Of a stretch of DNA of 64,000 bases, positions 7,588-15,217 are shown in pieces. Each line of letters starts with the position of its first letter. The first letter of the stretch is position 1. The notes beneath the pieces were generated by a model. It did not search any database. It was not told where the DNA came from and worked only from the letters and a program-made list of their open reading frames with translations. This stretch comes from an uncultured Eubacteriales bacterium. Lineage in GTDB: Bacteria; Bacillota; Clostridia; Oscillospirales; Oscillospiraceae. The stretch is from contig OMZQ01000002.1 in NCBI GenBank assembly GCA_900315595.1, positions 1 through 64,000 of the forward strand. The letters run 5' to 3'. The translations under genes were made by a program, and so were the position numbers.

Positions 7588-8781
7588 ATGATAGCGGGAC
7601 ACCTGCAAATCAAAAACGACTACTATTATATGGTCCTGAGCTATTTGGACGCCAACGGCAAACGGAAGCAACCGTGGTTTCCAACGGGACTGCCGATCAA
7701 GAACAACAAAAAGCGCGCGGAGAAGATGCTGCTGGAGCTGCGTCAGACCTATGTTCCCCCTGCCGAGCACAAGTCAAACGGAGAGCTGTCCGCCGACATG
7801 CTCTTCGCCGACTATATGGAGCTGTGGCTGGAGGTCGTTCGCAATTCGATTGAAAAGACGACCTTTTCCTCCTACACCCAGATGGTAAAGGGGAAAATTG
7901 CACCGTACTTTCGGAATACCGGCGTCAAGCTGGGTGAGCTTCAGGCCAGGCATATTCAGAGCTTCTATCTGTACGAGCTGAAAACCGTGTCTGCCAGCAC
8001 GGTCATCCACGAGCACGCCAATATTCACAAGGCTCTGAAATATGCCGTCAAGATGGACCTCATTCCGTACAACCCCGCCGACAAGGTGGAGCGTCCGAAG
8101 AAGCAGAAGTATATCGCAGATTACTACCGCCTGGAGGAGCTGGAGCAGCTCTTTGAGGCGACGAAGGATCACCCCTATTCTCTGCTGATCCAGATCACCG
8201 CATTCTACGGACTGCGGCGCAGCGAGGCCCTGGGCCTGCGGTGGGACGCCATCGACTTCGAGCGCAACACCATCACCATCAGACACATCGTAACAAATGC
8301 CAAGATAGATGGCAAGTATGAGATCGTCCGCGAGGATCGCGCCAAGACAAAATCCAGCCTGCGCTCCCTTCCTCTGGTCGCCAACATCCGTGAAAAGCTG
8401 CTGGCCTTGAAGGAGCAGCAGAAGGAAAACAAGCGGATCTGCGGCAACTGCTACAACCGGGAATATGACGGCTATGTGTTTGTGGATGTGATGGGGAACA
8501 TTTTCAATCCTCGTAATCTGAGCAGCAATTTCAGCAAGCTGCTTGAAATGAAAGGCCTGCGGCATATCCGCTTCCACGATCTCCGGCACAGCTGCGCCTC
8601 GCTGCTGCTAGCAAACGACGTGCCCATGAAGCAGATCCAGGAATGGCTCGGTCACAGCGACATCAGCACCACGGCAAACATCTACAGCCACTTGGATTAT
8701 AAGTCCAAGCTTACGTCCGCAAACGTCATGGACAACGTTCTGACCCTGCCGGAAACCGAGGCCGTCGGATGGCAGACGTGA
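7588..8781 (+). CDS. Tyrosine recombinase/integrase (Tn916-Int-like)
   Basis: 397 residues. An N-terminal AP2-like arm-binding region (residues 1-60), a SAM-like core-binding domain (about 68-160) and the C-terminal catalytic domain. Catalytic residues are visible: R210 (YGLRRSEALGLRW), K253 or K255 (AKTKSSLRSLP), H330 and R333 (HDLRH), H356 (WLGHSDISTT) and Y366 (NIYSHL). It would integrate and excise the element at the neighbouring tRNA-Ser. AAAGGAGG lies 9 nt before the ATG. A convergent hairpin at 8832-8868 separates it from the tRNA. Confidence 0.95.
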   Translation: MIAGHLQIKNDYYYMVLSYLDANGKRKQPWFPTGLPIKNNKKRAEKMLLELRQTYVPPAEHKSNGELSADMLFADYMELWLEVVRNSIEKTTFSSYTQMVKGKIAPYFRNTGVKLGELQARHIQSFYLYELKTVSASTVIHEHANIHKALKYAVKMDLIPYNPADKVERPKKQKYIADYYRLEELEQLFEATKDHPYSLLIQITAFYGLRRSEALGLRWDAIDFERNTITIRHIVTNAKIDGKYEIVREDRAKTKSSLRSLPLVANIREKLLALKEQQKENKRICGNCYNREYDGYVFVDVMGNIFNPRNLSSNFSKLLEMKGLRHIRFHDLRHSCASLLLANDVPMKQIQEWLGHSDISTTANIYSHLDYKSKLTSANVMDNVLTLPETEAVGWQT

Positions 8782-8831
8782 TTTCTTGCCGAAAATCATG
8801 TGCAGCAATGGCAGATTAGCAAAAAGAAAAG

Positions 8832-8873
8832 CCCAGTCATATGGGCGCAAAGCCTTGATATGACTGGGTTTTT
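8832..8873. terminator. Bidirectional terminator between integrase and tRNA-Ser
   Basis: Perfect 11-bp arms CCCAGTCATAT (8832-8842) and ATATGACTGGG (8858-8868), with T run on the right and A run on the left, so it can serve int (+) and tRNA-Ser (-). Confidence 0.85.
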
Positions 8874-8876
8874 CGT

Positions 8877-8970
8877 TGGCGGAGGGCGTGGGATTCGAAC
8901 CCACGTGCCGGCTCATCACCGACAAAACGATTTCGAGTCGTTCTCGTTACGACCACTTCGATAGCCCTCC
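8877..8970 (-). tRNA. tRNA-Ser (anticodon CGA), CCA encoded
   Basis: Minus-strand cloverleaf: acceptor GGAGGGC pairing with GCCCTCC plus discriminator G and encoded CCA, D-arm with GTGGTCG, anticodon stem AACGA/TCGTT around loop CTCGAAA (anticodon CGA), long variable arm as in class II tRNAs, and T-arm GTGGGTTCGAATCCCAC. The mobile element abuts the 3' end. Confidence 0.96.
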
Positions 8971-9111
8971 GTATATCTCAAGTGTTTTCCGTGCGCTGAG
9001 AAAATGCAAGAAAAACACGCAAGAACGATATGAAATTTTGAAATTCGATCCGGCGAAAACCCTTATAAATCAAGGATTTTCAGCGGAGAAAACGGCCAGA
9101 GCCAACGCGCA

Positions 9112-9151
9112 TTTCGAGTCAGGGCCGTTATAACCGCTTCGATACCGCTCC
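9112..9151 (-). pseudogene. tRNA-Ser 5' half copy B
   Basis: Minus strand begins GGAGCGGTATCGAAGCGGTT and runs to the anticodon loop CTCGAAA, where tRNA similarity stops. The T-arm and 3' acceptor strand are absent. The acceptor strand (GGAGCGG) differs from the intact gene (GGAGGGC), so it was not a simple copy of it. Confidence 0.8.
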
Positions 9152-9332
9152 AAAGATACTTTATTAACTTTATATTCAATCGGCGATACGCCGTGAATAC
9201 CGGGGTTTTGCCTGCTCCGGAAAAATGCAAGAAAACAGGCAAGCAAATTATGATGTAGTGAGATCGAATCGTCCGAAAAAGCCTTGCAGCGCCTTGCTTT
9301 CTCTGACACGGACTGACCAGAAGGTCGCAAGC

Positions 9333-9372
9333 TTTCGAGTCAGCCCCGTTATGACCGCTTCGATACCGCTCC
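9333..9372 (-). pseudogene. tRNA-Ser 5' half copy A
   Basis: Minus strand begins GGAGCGGTATCGAAGCGGTC and, like copy B, ends at the anticodon loop CTCGAAA. A good promoter lies directly upstream (9386-9414), so a transcript from it would run through copy A, copy B and the intact tRNA-Ser. Confidence 0.8.
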
Positions 9373-9385
9373 ATTGGAATTCTGT

Positions 9386-9414
9386 GGTATTATATCAGCT
9401 ATCCGGCAAAAAAT
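9386..9414 (-). promoter_or_regulatory. Promoter upstream of half-tRNA copy A
   Basis: Minus strand TTGATT, 17-nt spacer, TATAAT, about 15-20 nt before half-copy A. It fits the promoter of an ancestral tRNA-Ser gene. Confidence 0.65.
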
Positions 9415-9468
9415 CAAGGACTTCCGAAAAAAATCTATCCCGGTTCTGAAAAAGCAAAGGTCACCGAA

Positions 9469-10176
9469 TCAGGTCTGAACGGTTGCGTTGGGGTTCATCG
9501 TATCGTGAGAGAGCCGGGCGGCGCCGGGGGTCACGAAGCATTCCATGGAATACAGAGGAACCGTACGGAAACAGGCGTCCATGAGAGAAAGCTGAGCGGC
9601 CAGTTGGACCGGATTCTTGGGAAGGTAGACCTGCTTCATCAGAAACGGAAGGATTTCATCCGCCGGTACCCGTCGGATCTGATTCTCCTTGCCGCGGTTG
9701 AGCAGACAAATCCCTGCGATTTTTTTGATCTTATTTCCGCCGAATCCCTCTTTGCCCCGCCAGGGTGTGCCGCAGGCACAGAAGGCGCCGTCGATCAGAC
9801 GGATGATCGGCTTATCCCCGTTCAGCATTTCACACGTTTCCCTGTAGACGAAGCTCCAAAGCTTGCAATGCGTGGTCTTGCCCGTTCCGCTCGGAGCAGT
9901 GAACAAAAAGGCCAGATCATCCTTGAGGATGGCGGCGCCGTGAAAGAGAAACGCGTTGTATGCCGGCAAAACCTCTGCGATCTTTCGGTTGATGCAGATG
10001 AACTCCAGATAATCCGGCGTATGCTGGGCAGCGCGCCCTTCCGCCGCAATCTCCTCGGGAGTCACACGGACCGTAAAATCCGGCTCGGTTTCCGTCACGA
10101 AATCCTTCAGATACGGGAGAATATCGTATTGATTGTCGATCCCGACGTTCAAGCCTGCGACTGAAATGGTAATCAT
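9469..10176 (-). CDS. HPr kinase-like P-loop protein
   Basis: 235 residues. A central Walker A (TAPSGTGKTTHCKLW) preceded by FHGAAILKDDLAFLF is the hallmark of the HprK/P-like serine-kinase fold found outside the PTS, as in peptide-modification cassettes. Later motifs LNGDKPIIRL and TPWRGKEGFG fit the same family. It lacks the N-terminal domain of true HprK. The start is the ATG at 10176 (AAGGAG 6 nt upstream), overlapping the stop of the DUF5662 gene as ATGA. It is the last gene of the minus-strand cluster; its substrate is unknown. Confidence 0.75.
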   Translation of the reverse strand: MITISVAGLNVGIDNQYDILPYLKDFVTETEPDFTVRVTPEEIAAEGRAAQHTPDYLEFICINRKIAEVLPAYNAFLFHGAAILKDDLAFLFTAPSGTGKTTHCKLWSFVYRETCEMLNGDKPIIRLIDGAFCACGTPWRGKEGFGGNKIKKIAGICLLNRGKENQIRRVPADEILPFLMKQVYLPKNPVQLAAQLSLMDACFRTVPLYSMECFVTPGAARLSHDTMNPNATVQT

Positions 10177-10742
10177 AAATACTCCTTGATCTTCCCTTCC
10201 CATTCGGATTCCGGGACCCCGCGAAGCACCGCACGGCGAATCAGGCGGTAGAGGACGGCTTCTCCGTGATCGCGCAGCACCGTCAGCAGAAAAACGAGCT
10301 GGCGGAGCGTATCCGGATGCATATGCAGACGCTCCGGGACGCGGAGCAAATAGTCCAGGGCGTCCCCGTCCCGATAGTCTTTGCCCCTGTAGATCTTACA
10401 GGCGGCGATCCGGTCCATGACGGATTCCACCATATAGCGGATCGGCATCGGCACAGCTTCGTATTCCGTCTTTCCGGGGCGGATGTCGGTCCAATATTCA
10501 TAGTGATGCTTATTCCGCCCCTTGTGGTGCATCCAGGCGGTAGACCATCCCTCCACCTCGCGGGCGCGGGCGTTCGGGCTGCGGCTGCCCTGATAATACT
10601 TGGCGCCTTGCCAGAACTCAGTCGGGGAATACTTGCTCAAATCGTGGGCAAGCCCCTGACGGATCAGTCCCACGCGGAAGCATTCCAGCATGACCTGATG
10701 GCGGTGGCGGGTAATGGTGATAAAGTGCTTGATCGGATGCAT
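10173..10742 (-). CDS. DUF5662 family protein
   Basis: 189 residues. The pattern MHPIKHFITITRHRHQVMLE, GLAHDLSKYSPTEF, MHHKGRNKHHYEYW matches DUF5662, cytosolic proteins of unknown function with many conserved His and Asp residues (HDLSKYS, HHKGRNKHHYEYW), suggestive of an HD-like metal site. The ATG at 10742 has GGAG 6 nt upstream. It sits 14 nt after the GT2 gene and is coupled to the kinase-like gene by ATGA overlap. Confidence 0.75.
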   Translation of the reverse strand: MHPIKHFITITRHRHQVMLECFRVGLIRQGLAHDLSKYSPTEFWQGAKYYQGSRSPNARAREVEGWSTAWMHHKGRNKHHYEYWTDIRPGKTEYEAVPMPIRYMVESVMDRIAACKIYRGKDYRDGDALDYLLRVPERLHMHPDTLRQLVFLLTVLRDHGEAVLYRLIRRAVLRGVPESEWEGKIKEYL

Positions 10743-10756
10743 GGCATGCTCCTTGA

Positions 10757-11467
10757 TTATTTTGCCTTCCGAATGCGTTGTTTCATTGCGCGCAACTCTT
10801 TGAGCATCCGAAAGGTATCGCGGACGACGTTGACCTTCGATTCCCGGTGATTGACGATCTTGACCGGCATTTCCACGATCCCGTAGCCAAGCTTTTGCGC
10901 CCAGAGCAGGGTCTCGAAGTCGAAGGCGAAGCCGTTGGTCTCGACACGGGAGAAAATCTCGTGTGCGGCCGGGCCGCGGTAGGCCTTGCAGCCGCACTGC
11001 GAATCAGAGAGCTTGAAGCCGCCGGCTACGTTCAAAACCTTGATATAGGTTTTGGATGCCAGCTTGCGGATGAAGGTATAGCCGGCATAGCCCTCGGGGT
11101 GCAGCGGGCGGGAGCCGATGACAAGGCTCGCTTCGGGATGCTCCTCCATGAGCTTCGCGGCCCGCTCGATCACCTCTGTACCGTATGCGATATCCGCGTC
11201 CAGAAACATGGCGACGTCTCCGGCAGCGGCAAGCATGCCGGTTTTGACCGCATTCCCCTTCCCCCGATTGGGCTGGTAGGAGATCACGCGCGTATTCGGA
11301 GCGTGAACCGCCTCGACCGCGGCTGCGGAGCCGTCAACAGAACCGTCGTCAACAAAAATCAGCTCCCAATCGGAGAAGGTCTTGCCGAGATAATCGGCAT
11401 AGACATGAACCGTATGCTCGATAATACTGATTTCGTTGTACATCGGCACGATCAGGGACAGTTTCAT
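10757..11467 (-). CDS. Family 2 glycosyltransferase (polyprenyl-phosphate type)
   Basis: 236 residues. GT-A fold: SLIVPMYNE at the N-terminus, DDGSVDGS (40-47), NRGKGNAVKTGM, and the DAD metal-binding motif (90-92), then FDFETLLWAQKLGYGIVEMPV. This is closest to dolichyl/undecaprenyl-phosphate glucosyl- or mannosyl-transferases. No C-terminal transmembrane segment is seen, so it is a soluble or peripheral member. Start at 11467 is backed by GGAGG 6 nt upstream. It lies between a DUF1653 gene and a DUF5662 gene in one transcript. Confidence 0.88.
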   Translation of the reverse strand: MKLSLIVPMYNEISIIEHTVHVYADYLGKTFSDWELIFVDDGSVDGSAAAVEAVHAPNTRVISYQPNRGKGNAVKTGMLAAAGDVAMFLDADIAYGTEVIERAAKLMEEHPEASLVIGSRPLHPEGYAGYTFIRKLASKTYIKVLNVAGGFKLSDSQCGCKAYRGPAAHEIFSRVETNGFAFDFETLLWAQKLGYGIVEMPVKIVNHRESKVNVVRDTFRMLKELRAMKQRIRKAK

Positions 11468-11492
11468 AGAATTCCTCCTTCCGGGACGCCGG

Positions 11493-11720
11493 TCAAATCT
11501 TAGCGGTGTTTCCCACGTAAGTAAAGCGTTTGACGGTCCTTCCGTCGCGTTCCACGAGTTCGTTCCACATGGACGCCGGGCGGACCCAAAGCCCGCGCTC
11601 TCCATAGAGTGCGCGGTAGACGACCAGCTCCTCCATGGTCTCGCTGTGGCGGGCGGTGCCGATCACCTGGTAGTAATTCCCCTTGAAGTGGCGGTAAAGG
11701 CCGGGCTTGACGGCGCTCAT
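11493..11720 (-). CDS. DUF1653 domain protein
   Basis: 75 residues forming one DUF1653 domain ([43 protein letters not shown]). The function of the family is unknown; many members are stand-alone small proteins of this size. It overlaps the upstream E2-like gene as ATGA (start 11720, previous stop 11717), so translation is coupled. Confidence 0.85.
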   Translation of the reverse strand: MSAVKPGLYRHFKGNYYQVIGTARHSETMEELVVYRALYGERGLWVRPASMWNELVERDGRTVKRFTYVGNTAKI

Positions 11721-12658
11721 ACGGCGACCTTCTCCAATTTGCGGTCGATGGCGAAGCGGGCGTCGTCTTCCGGAAGATAGTCCACCTCGGCGGAGGCAGG
11801 AAGCTCCAGCAGTTCCGGATTGGCAAGCAGATGCTTGACCAGCTTCATGGTCTTGGAATAATAATAGCCGTCCGCGATCCGTTCGTCAAGGGTGACGCCG
11901 AGATTCAGGACCGGTCTGGTCGTGACAGAACCGTCCGGATGGCACTCCGGCGCCAAGTGGCGCTTGCCGATCACGACGAAGCAGGAGCAGGTGCCCCAGT
12001 TGGAGAGATGGTGGTACCCGGAGCTCAGATCAATAGAGCCGAGATTCGTCAGGAAGATGGACGAATAGTTCGGGTCATCCTTGATGAGATCATAGGGAAC
12101 CTTTCCCTTTTTATCCAGACGGAACAGGACGCGCATGACCAGTCGGAGGACCCAGCGCGGCAGCTTGAGCAGCTTCTCCATGAAGTAGGTGGAGTTGTCC
12201 ACGTTGCTTTCCTTGCGCTGGGTATGGATCTCCTCGCACAGATCGTCGTGCAGCTTGTCGATGTTTGCGTCCTGGTCAAACTTGCGGAAGGCCAGCCCCT
12301 CCTCACTTCGGTCGGAGAACTTCTTCTTGACCACGAAGGCGACGGAGAGGTATTTCCGCTGATACATCCGGTTGCCGGAGATGAAGCGATTCATCTTGGG
12401 CCGGAGCGTGAAGGCCTTGACAACGGCGGAGCAGATGACGTGGAAATAGGTGTACTTGTCCGTCGTGCGGCCCTCGTTTTTTTCGGCAAGATAGGCTTCG
12501 ATGGGGCGCAGATCGATTTCCTCGTTGATATAGGCCTCATTATCCGCGCGATTCGGATAGAGATACGCCATAAACTGATTCATGGCAGGTTCTTTGTTCA
12601 GCCAGACGCCGTCAAAACGGTCGCCGCGTTTGAATTTCTCTTTCTGTGCTTTGGACAA
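11717..12658 (-). CDS. E2-like (2-oxoacid dehydrogenase acyltransferase fold) protein without the catalytic His
   Basis: 313 residues. The C-terminal part ([48 protein letters not shown]) matches the chloramphenicol-acetyltransferase-like catalytic domain of E2 proteins. There is no lipoyl or E3-binding domain. The E2 signature DHRxxDG reads DERIADG, so the catalytic His is Glu (E259). It may bind acyl-CoA without standard transfer, or use another mechanism. It lies 33 nt after the HGSNAT-type gene and overlaps DUF1653. The AMP-ligase in the same operon suggests acyl chemistry. Confidence 0.78.
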   Translation of the reverse strand: MSKAQKEKFKRGDRFDGVWLNKEPAMNQFMAYLYPNRADNEAYINEEIDLRPIEAYLAEKNEGRTTDKYTYFHVICSAVVKAFTLRPKMNRFISGNRMYQRKYLSVAFVVKKKFSDRSEEGLAFRKFDQDANIDKLHDDLCEEIHTQRKESNVDNSTYFMEKLLKLPRWVLRLVMRVLFRLDKKGKVPYDLIKDDPNYSSIFLTNLGSIDLSSGYHHLSNWGTCSCFVVIGKRHLAPECHPDGSVTTRPVLNLGVTLDERIADGYYYSKTMKLVKHLLANPELLELPASAEVDYLPEDDARFAIDRKLEKVAV

Positions 12659-12691
12659 AGACGATCAGCTCTTTTCTTTTTGAAATGGGGC

Positions 12692-13405
12692 TTACAACTG
12701 CGAGGAAATCAGCATCATCAAAAGTCCGACGATCGGCAGATGAATGATGAAGATATACAGGGAGTTTCTGCCGCAGAAGCAGAAAAACCGGACGAAGGAA
12801 TTGGAGTCCGAAACGCCGGGGAAACGGGTTTTCTTCTCGCGGTAGAGCAGCCGGCCGAGGACGATGCCGAGGCAGAACCAGCCGAGATGCGGGGCCATCG
12901 GGAAAAAGTCGCCCGAGGTAAAACCGGGGAACCGCAGCCCAATGGGGAAGAGCAGACGGGTCTCCACCAGTGCCGGCTGGGCCTCCAGCCAGTAGCCGAC
13001 GACCACGACAGCCAGTCCGAACACGCAAAGCAGCCAGCTTGGCAGTTTCTTAAGCAGCGGAGAGAGCATCATCGCGAAGCCGAGCAGATGCAGGACGCCA
13101 AAGCGGATGATCATATCGTCGCCCAGCCAGCCGAGAAGGACGCCTGCATAGGAGCCCGCCGTCAACACCATGCCGCCGGCAAAAACGAACAGGCCGCGGC
13201 GAAAGCCGTTGGAACCCAGCGTGGAGGACAGACCGGAGAGGATCACGAACAGGGCGCCGCCATACTGCATCACATAGCGGATGAGCGGCGGGATTCGAAA
13301 CAGGCCGAGGATGTTGGAGGAGTAATACAGGGTGTGCGAGATAATGACGCAGAGGATCAAAAAGCCTCGGAGCGCGTCGATCTCCCAAATTCGCTTCTGA
13401 TTCAT
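12692..13405 (-). CDS. HGSNAT/DUF1624-type membrane acyltransferase
   Basis: 237 residues. The start RIWEIDALRGFLILCVIISH is the signature of the heparan-alpha-glucosaminide N-acetyltransferase catalytic domain (acyltransferase 3 superfamily), followed by about six to seven hydrophobic spans. The family moves acyl groups across or at the membrane. This member is short but keeps the start and the final FCGRNSLYIFIIHLPIV segment. It overlaps the AMP-ligase stop as ATGA. Confidence 0.83.
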   Translation of the reverse strand: MNQKRIWEIDALRGFLILCVIISHTLYYSSNILGLFRIPPLIRYVMQYGGALFVILSGLSSTLGSNGFRRGLFVFAGGMVLTAGSYAGVLLGWLGDDMIIRFGVLHLLGFAMMLSPLLKKLPSWLLCVFGLAVVVVGYWLEAQPALVETRLLFPIGLRFPGFTSGDFFPMAPHLGWFCLGIVLGRLLYREKKTRFPGVSDSNSFVRFFCFCGRNSLYIFIIHLPIVGLLMMLISSQL

Positions 13406-15123
13406 GCTTCCACCTGGGCGTTTGCCTCTTCCTCCAGGACGCGGTAGGCGACCTTGCCGACCAGCGTCTTGGGCAGCTCGGTACGGAATTCGATCTCATA
13501 GGGCATTGCATACTTTGCGATATGCTTCCTGCAGTGATCGAACAGCTCCTGACGGACCTCTTCCGTCGGCTCAAAGCCGGGACGCAGCACGACAAAGGCC
13601 TTTACCTTCTGCATCTTGTACTTATCCTTGACGCCGACCACGCAGGAGAGCAGGACCTTCTCATGGCCGTCGATGATATTCTCCAGCTGGCTGGGATACA
13701 CGTTGTAGCCGGAGGTGATGATCATGCGCTTGATCCGCTGACGGAAATAGACGAAGCCATCGGTATCCATCGCGCCGAGATCGCCGGTATGAAGCCAGAT
13801 GCGGCCATCGGCGTGACGGCGAAGGGTTTGGGCGGTTTCCTCGGGATTATCCACGTAGCACATCATGACCGACGGACCGGAAATGCAAATCTCGCCCTCA
13901 ATGTTGGGATCGGTCTCCTCCGTGGTGCCGGGCTTGACGATCTTATAGTAGGTATCCGGGAAGGGAACGCCGATGGACCCGGAGCGGGCGTAATCCTTCG
14001 GCGTCAGGCAGGAGGCCGTGACGCATTCGGTCGTACCGTAGCCCTCGCGGATCTGGATCTTCGCGCGGTGCGCCTTCAGGAAGTCGTCCACCTTATGCTT
14101 GAGCTCCACGGAGAGCGAATCGCCGCCGGAGAACATACCGTCCAGGAAGCTCAGATCCGCGTCCTCAAGCAGATCGGTCCGCAGGAGGGCTTCAAACAGG
14201 GTCGGAACGCCGGGAACCAGATTCGGCTTCTTTTTGATCAGAAGCTTGGCATAGGTCTTGACGTTGAACTGCGGAACCAGAATACAGGTCGCGCCGCCGA
14301 CCAGGGCCGTGTGGATGCCGATGCCGAGGCCGAAGCCGTGGAAGATGGGCATGACGGACAGCATCTTTTTCCCGTGAATGTCGTGCAGACCCGATGCGGC
14401 GATCGTTTGCAGGGCAGTCGCGTTGAAGTTTGCGGAGGAAAGAAGAATGCCCTTCGTGGTGCCCGTGGTGCCGCCGGAATAGAGGATGGAAGCGCCCTCC
14501 GTATAGCCGATCGGATGGTCGGGCAGCTCGTCGATCGTTTTGCCGCCGCGCAGAAAATCGTTCCAGCGGATAAAGTCGCCGGCTGCGGGCAGCTTGGGGA
14601 CCTTGCGGGCCGCCTTCGTCATCGGATACAGCAGGTTCAGCGGCGCGGGAAGCTCATCCTTGATCTGCGCGATCACGAGCTTTGTCGGCTGTTTAAGATC
14701 GCCCCGGATCTGATCGAGCTTGCCGTAGAACTGATCCAGGGTAAGGACGGCCTTGGAGTGGGAAAAGTTCAGGTAGAAGGCAATCTCGCTGGGGGCGGAA
14801 AGCGGATGGATCATATTGGATACAGCGCCGATCCGGTTGAGGGCGTAGAAGGTATCCAGCGCCTGCGGGCAGTTTGGCATGCAGATCGTGAAACGGTCCC
14901 CTTTTCCGACACCAAGCGCCAGCAGGGCCTTGGCCACGCGGTCAATCCGCGCCATGAACTGCGAGTAAGTGACGTTCTTGCCCATGAATTCATAGGCAAC
15001 GTCATTCGGATATTTCAGGGCTGCTGCGCGGACGAGCTCATAGATCGTCTTTGCGGGGTAATTGAGCGTATGGGGCATATCGCCGTAGAATTTGAACCAG
15101 GGTGCGCTTGCAGAAAGACCCAT
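13402..15123 (-). CDS. Acyl-CoA synthetase / AMP-dependent acid ligase
   Basis: 573 residues. Class I adenylate-forming enzyme: P-loop SGGTTGTTKG (216-225), YGTTE (361-365), TGD (445-447), the hinge region RQRIKRMIITSGYNVYP and the C-terminal lysine K556 (TLVGKVAYR). It would activate a carboxylic acid, likely a fatty or aryl acid, as acyl-AMP and then acyl-CoA or another thioester. It heads a coupled operon with its own promoter at 15164-15192. No carrier protein gene is nearby, so CoA is the likely acceptor. Substrate is not predictable from sequence alone. Confidence 0.9.
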   Translation of the reverse strand: MGLSASAPWFKFYGDMPHTLNYPAKTIYELVRAAALKYPNDVAYEFMGKNVTYSQFMARIDRVAKALLALGVGKGDRFTICMPNCPQALDTFYALNRIGAVSNMIHPLSAPSEIAFYLNFSHSKAVLTLDQFYGKLDQIRGDLKQPTKLVIAQIKDELPAPLNLLYPMTKAARKVPKLPAAGDFIRWNDFLRGGKTIDELPDHPIGYTEGASILYSGGTTGTTKGILLSSANFNATALQTIAASGLHDIHGKKMLSVMPIFHGFGLGIGIHTALVGGATCILVPQFNVKTYAKLLIKKKPNLVPGVPTLFEALLRTDLLEDADLSFLDGMFSGGDSLSVELKHKVDDFLKAHRAKIQIREGYGTTECVTASCLTPKDYARSGSIGVPFPDTYYKIVKPGTTEETDPNIEGEICISGPSVMMCYVDNPEETAQTLRRHADGRIWLHTGDLGAMDTDGFVYFRQRIKRMIITSGYNVYPSQLENIIDGHEKVLLSCVVGVKDKYKMQKVKAFVVLRPGFEPTEEVRQELFDHCRKHIAKYAMPYEIEFRTELPKTLVGKVAYRVLEEEANAQVEA

Positions 15124-15163
15124 TTTTTTCTCTTCCTTCCGTTACGGTTGTTTCCAAGTGATA

Positions 15164-15192
15164 ATTATATAATAAAGTGCGCGGAAATGCAA
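15164..15192 (-). promoter_or_regulatory. Promoter of the AMP-ligase operon
   Basis: Minus strand TTGCAT (15187-15192), 17-nt spacer, TATAAT (15164-15169), about 40 nt before the AMP-ligase ATG. Confidence 0.8.
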
Positions 15193-15217
15193 GAAAAATT
15201 GACGGAAACGCGGCGGT

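Larger units (their letters stand above)
1..8876. mobile_element. Integrative mobilizable element next to tRNA-Ser (left end not visible)
   Basis: The block holds a tyrosine integrase whose stop lies about 95 bp from the 3' end of tRNA-Ser, an excisionase-like HTH, a MOBP relaxase with MobC, a ParB-like protein, a RepA-like ATPase, a TnpV gene and an XRE repressor. There are no type IV secretion genes, so it is probably mobilized by another element (an IME) rather than self-transmissible. Integrase beside the 3' end of a tRNA is the classical arrangement for such elements. I could not find a second copy of the tRNA 3' end in positions 1-8800, so the left attachment site is either outside the window or too degenerate to see. 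The outer limits given here are therefore inferred. Confidence 0.65.

Noticed and set aside
8608..8925. Minus-strand ORF containing HVGSNPTPSA
   Set aside because: This is the translated T-arm and 3' end of tRNA-Ser, antisense to the integrase.
9063..9374. Small ORFs beginning MERYRSGHNGADSK or MERYRSGYNGPDSK
   Set aside because: They are translations of the tRNA-Ser 5' half copies. Such peptides are a known annotation artefact.
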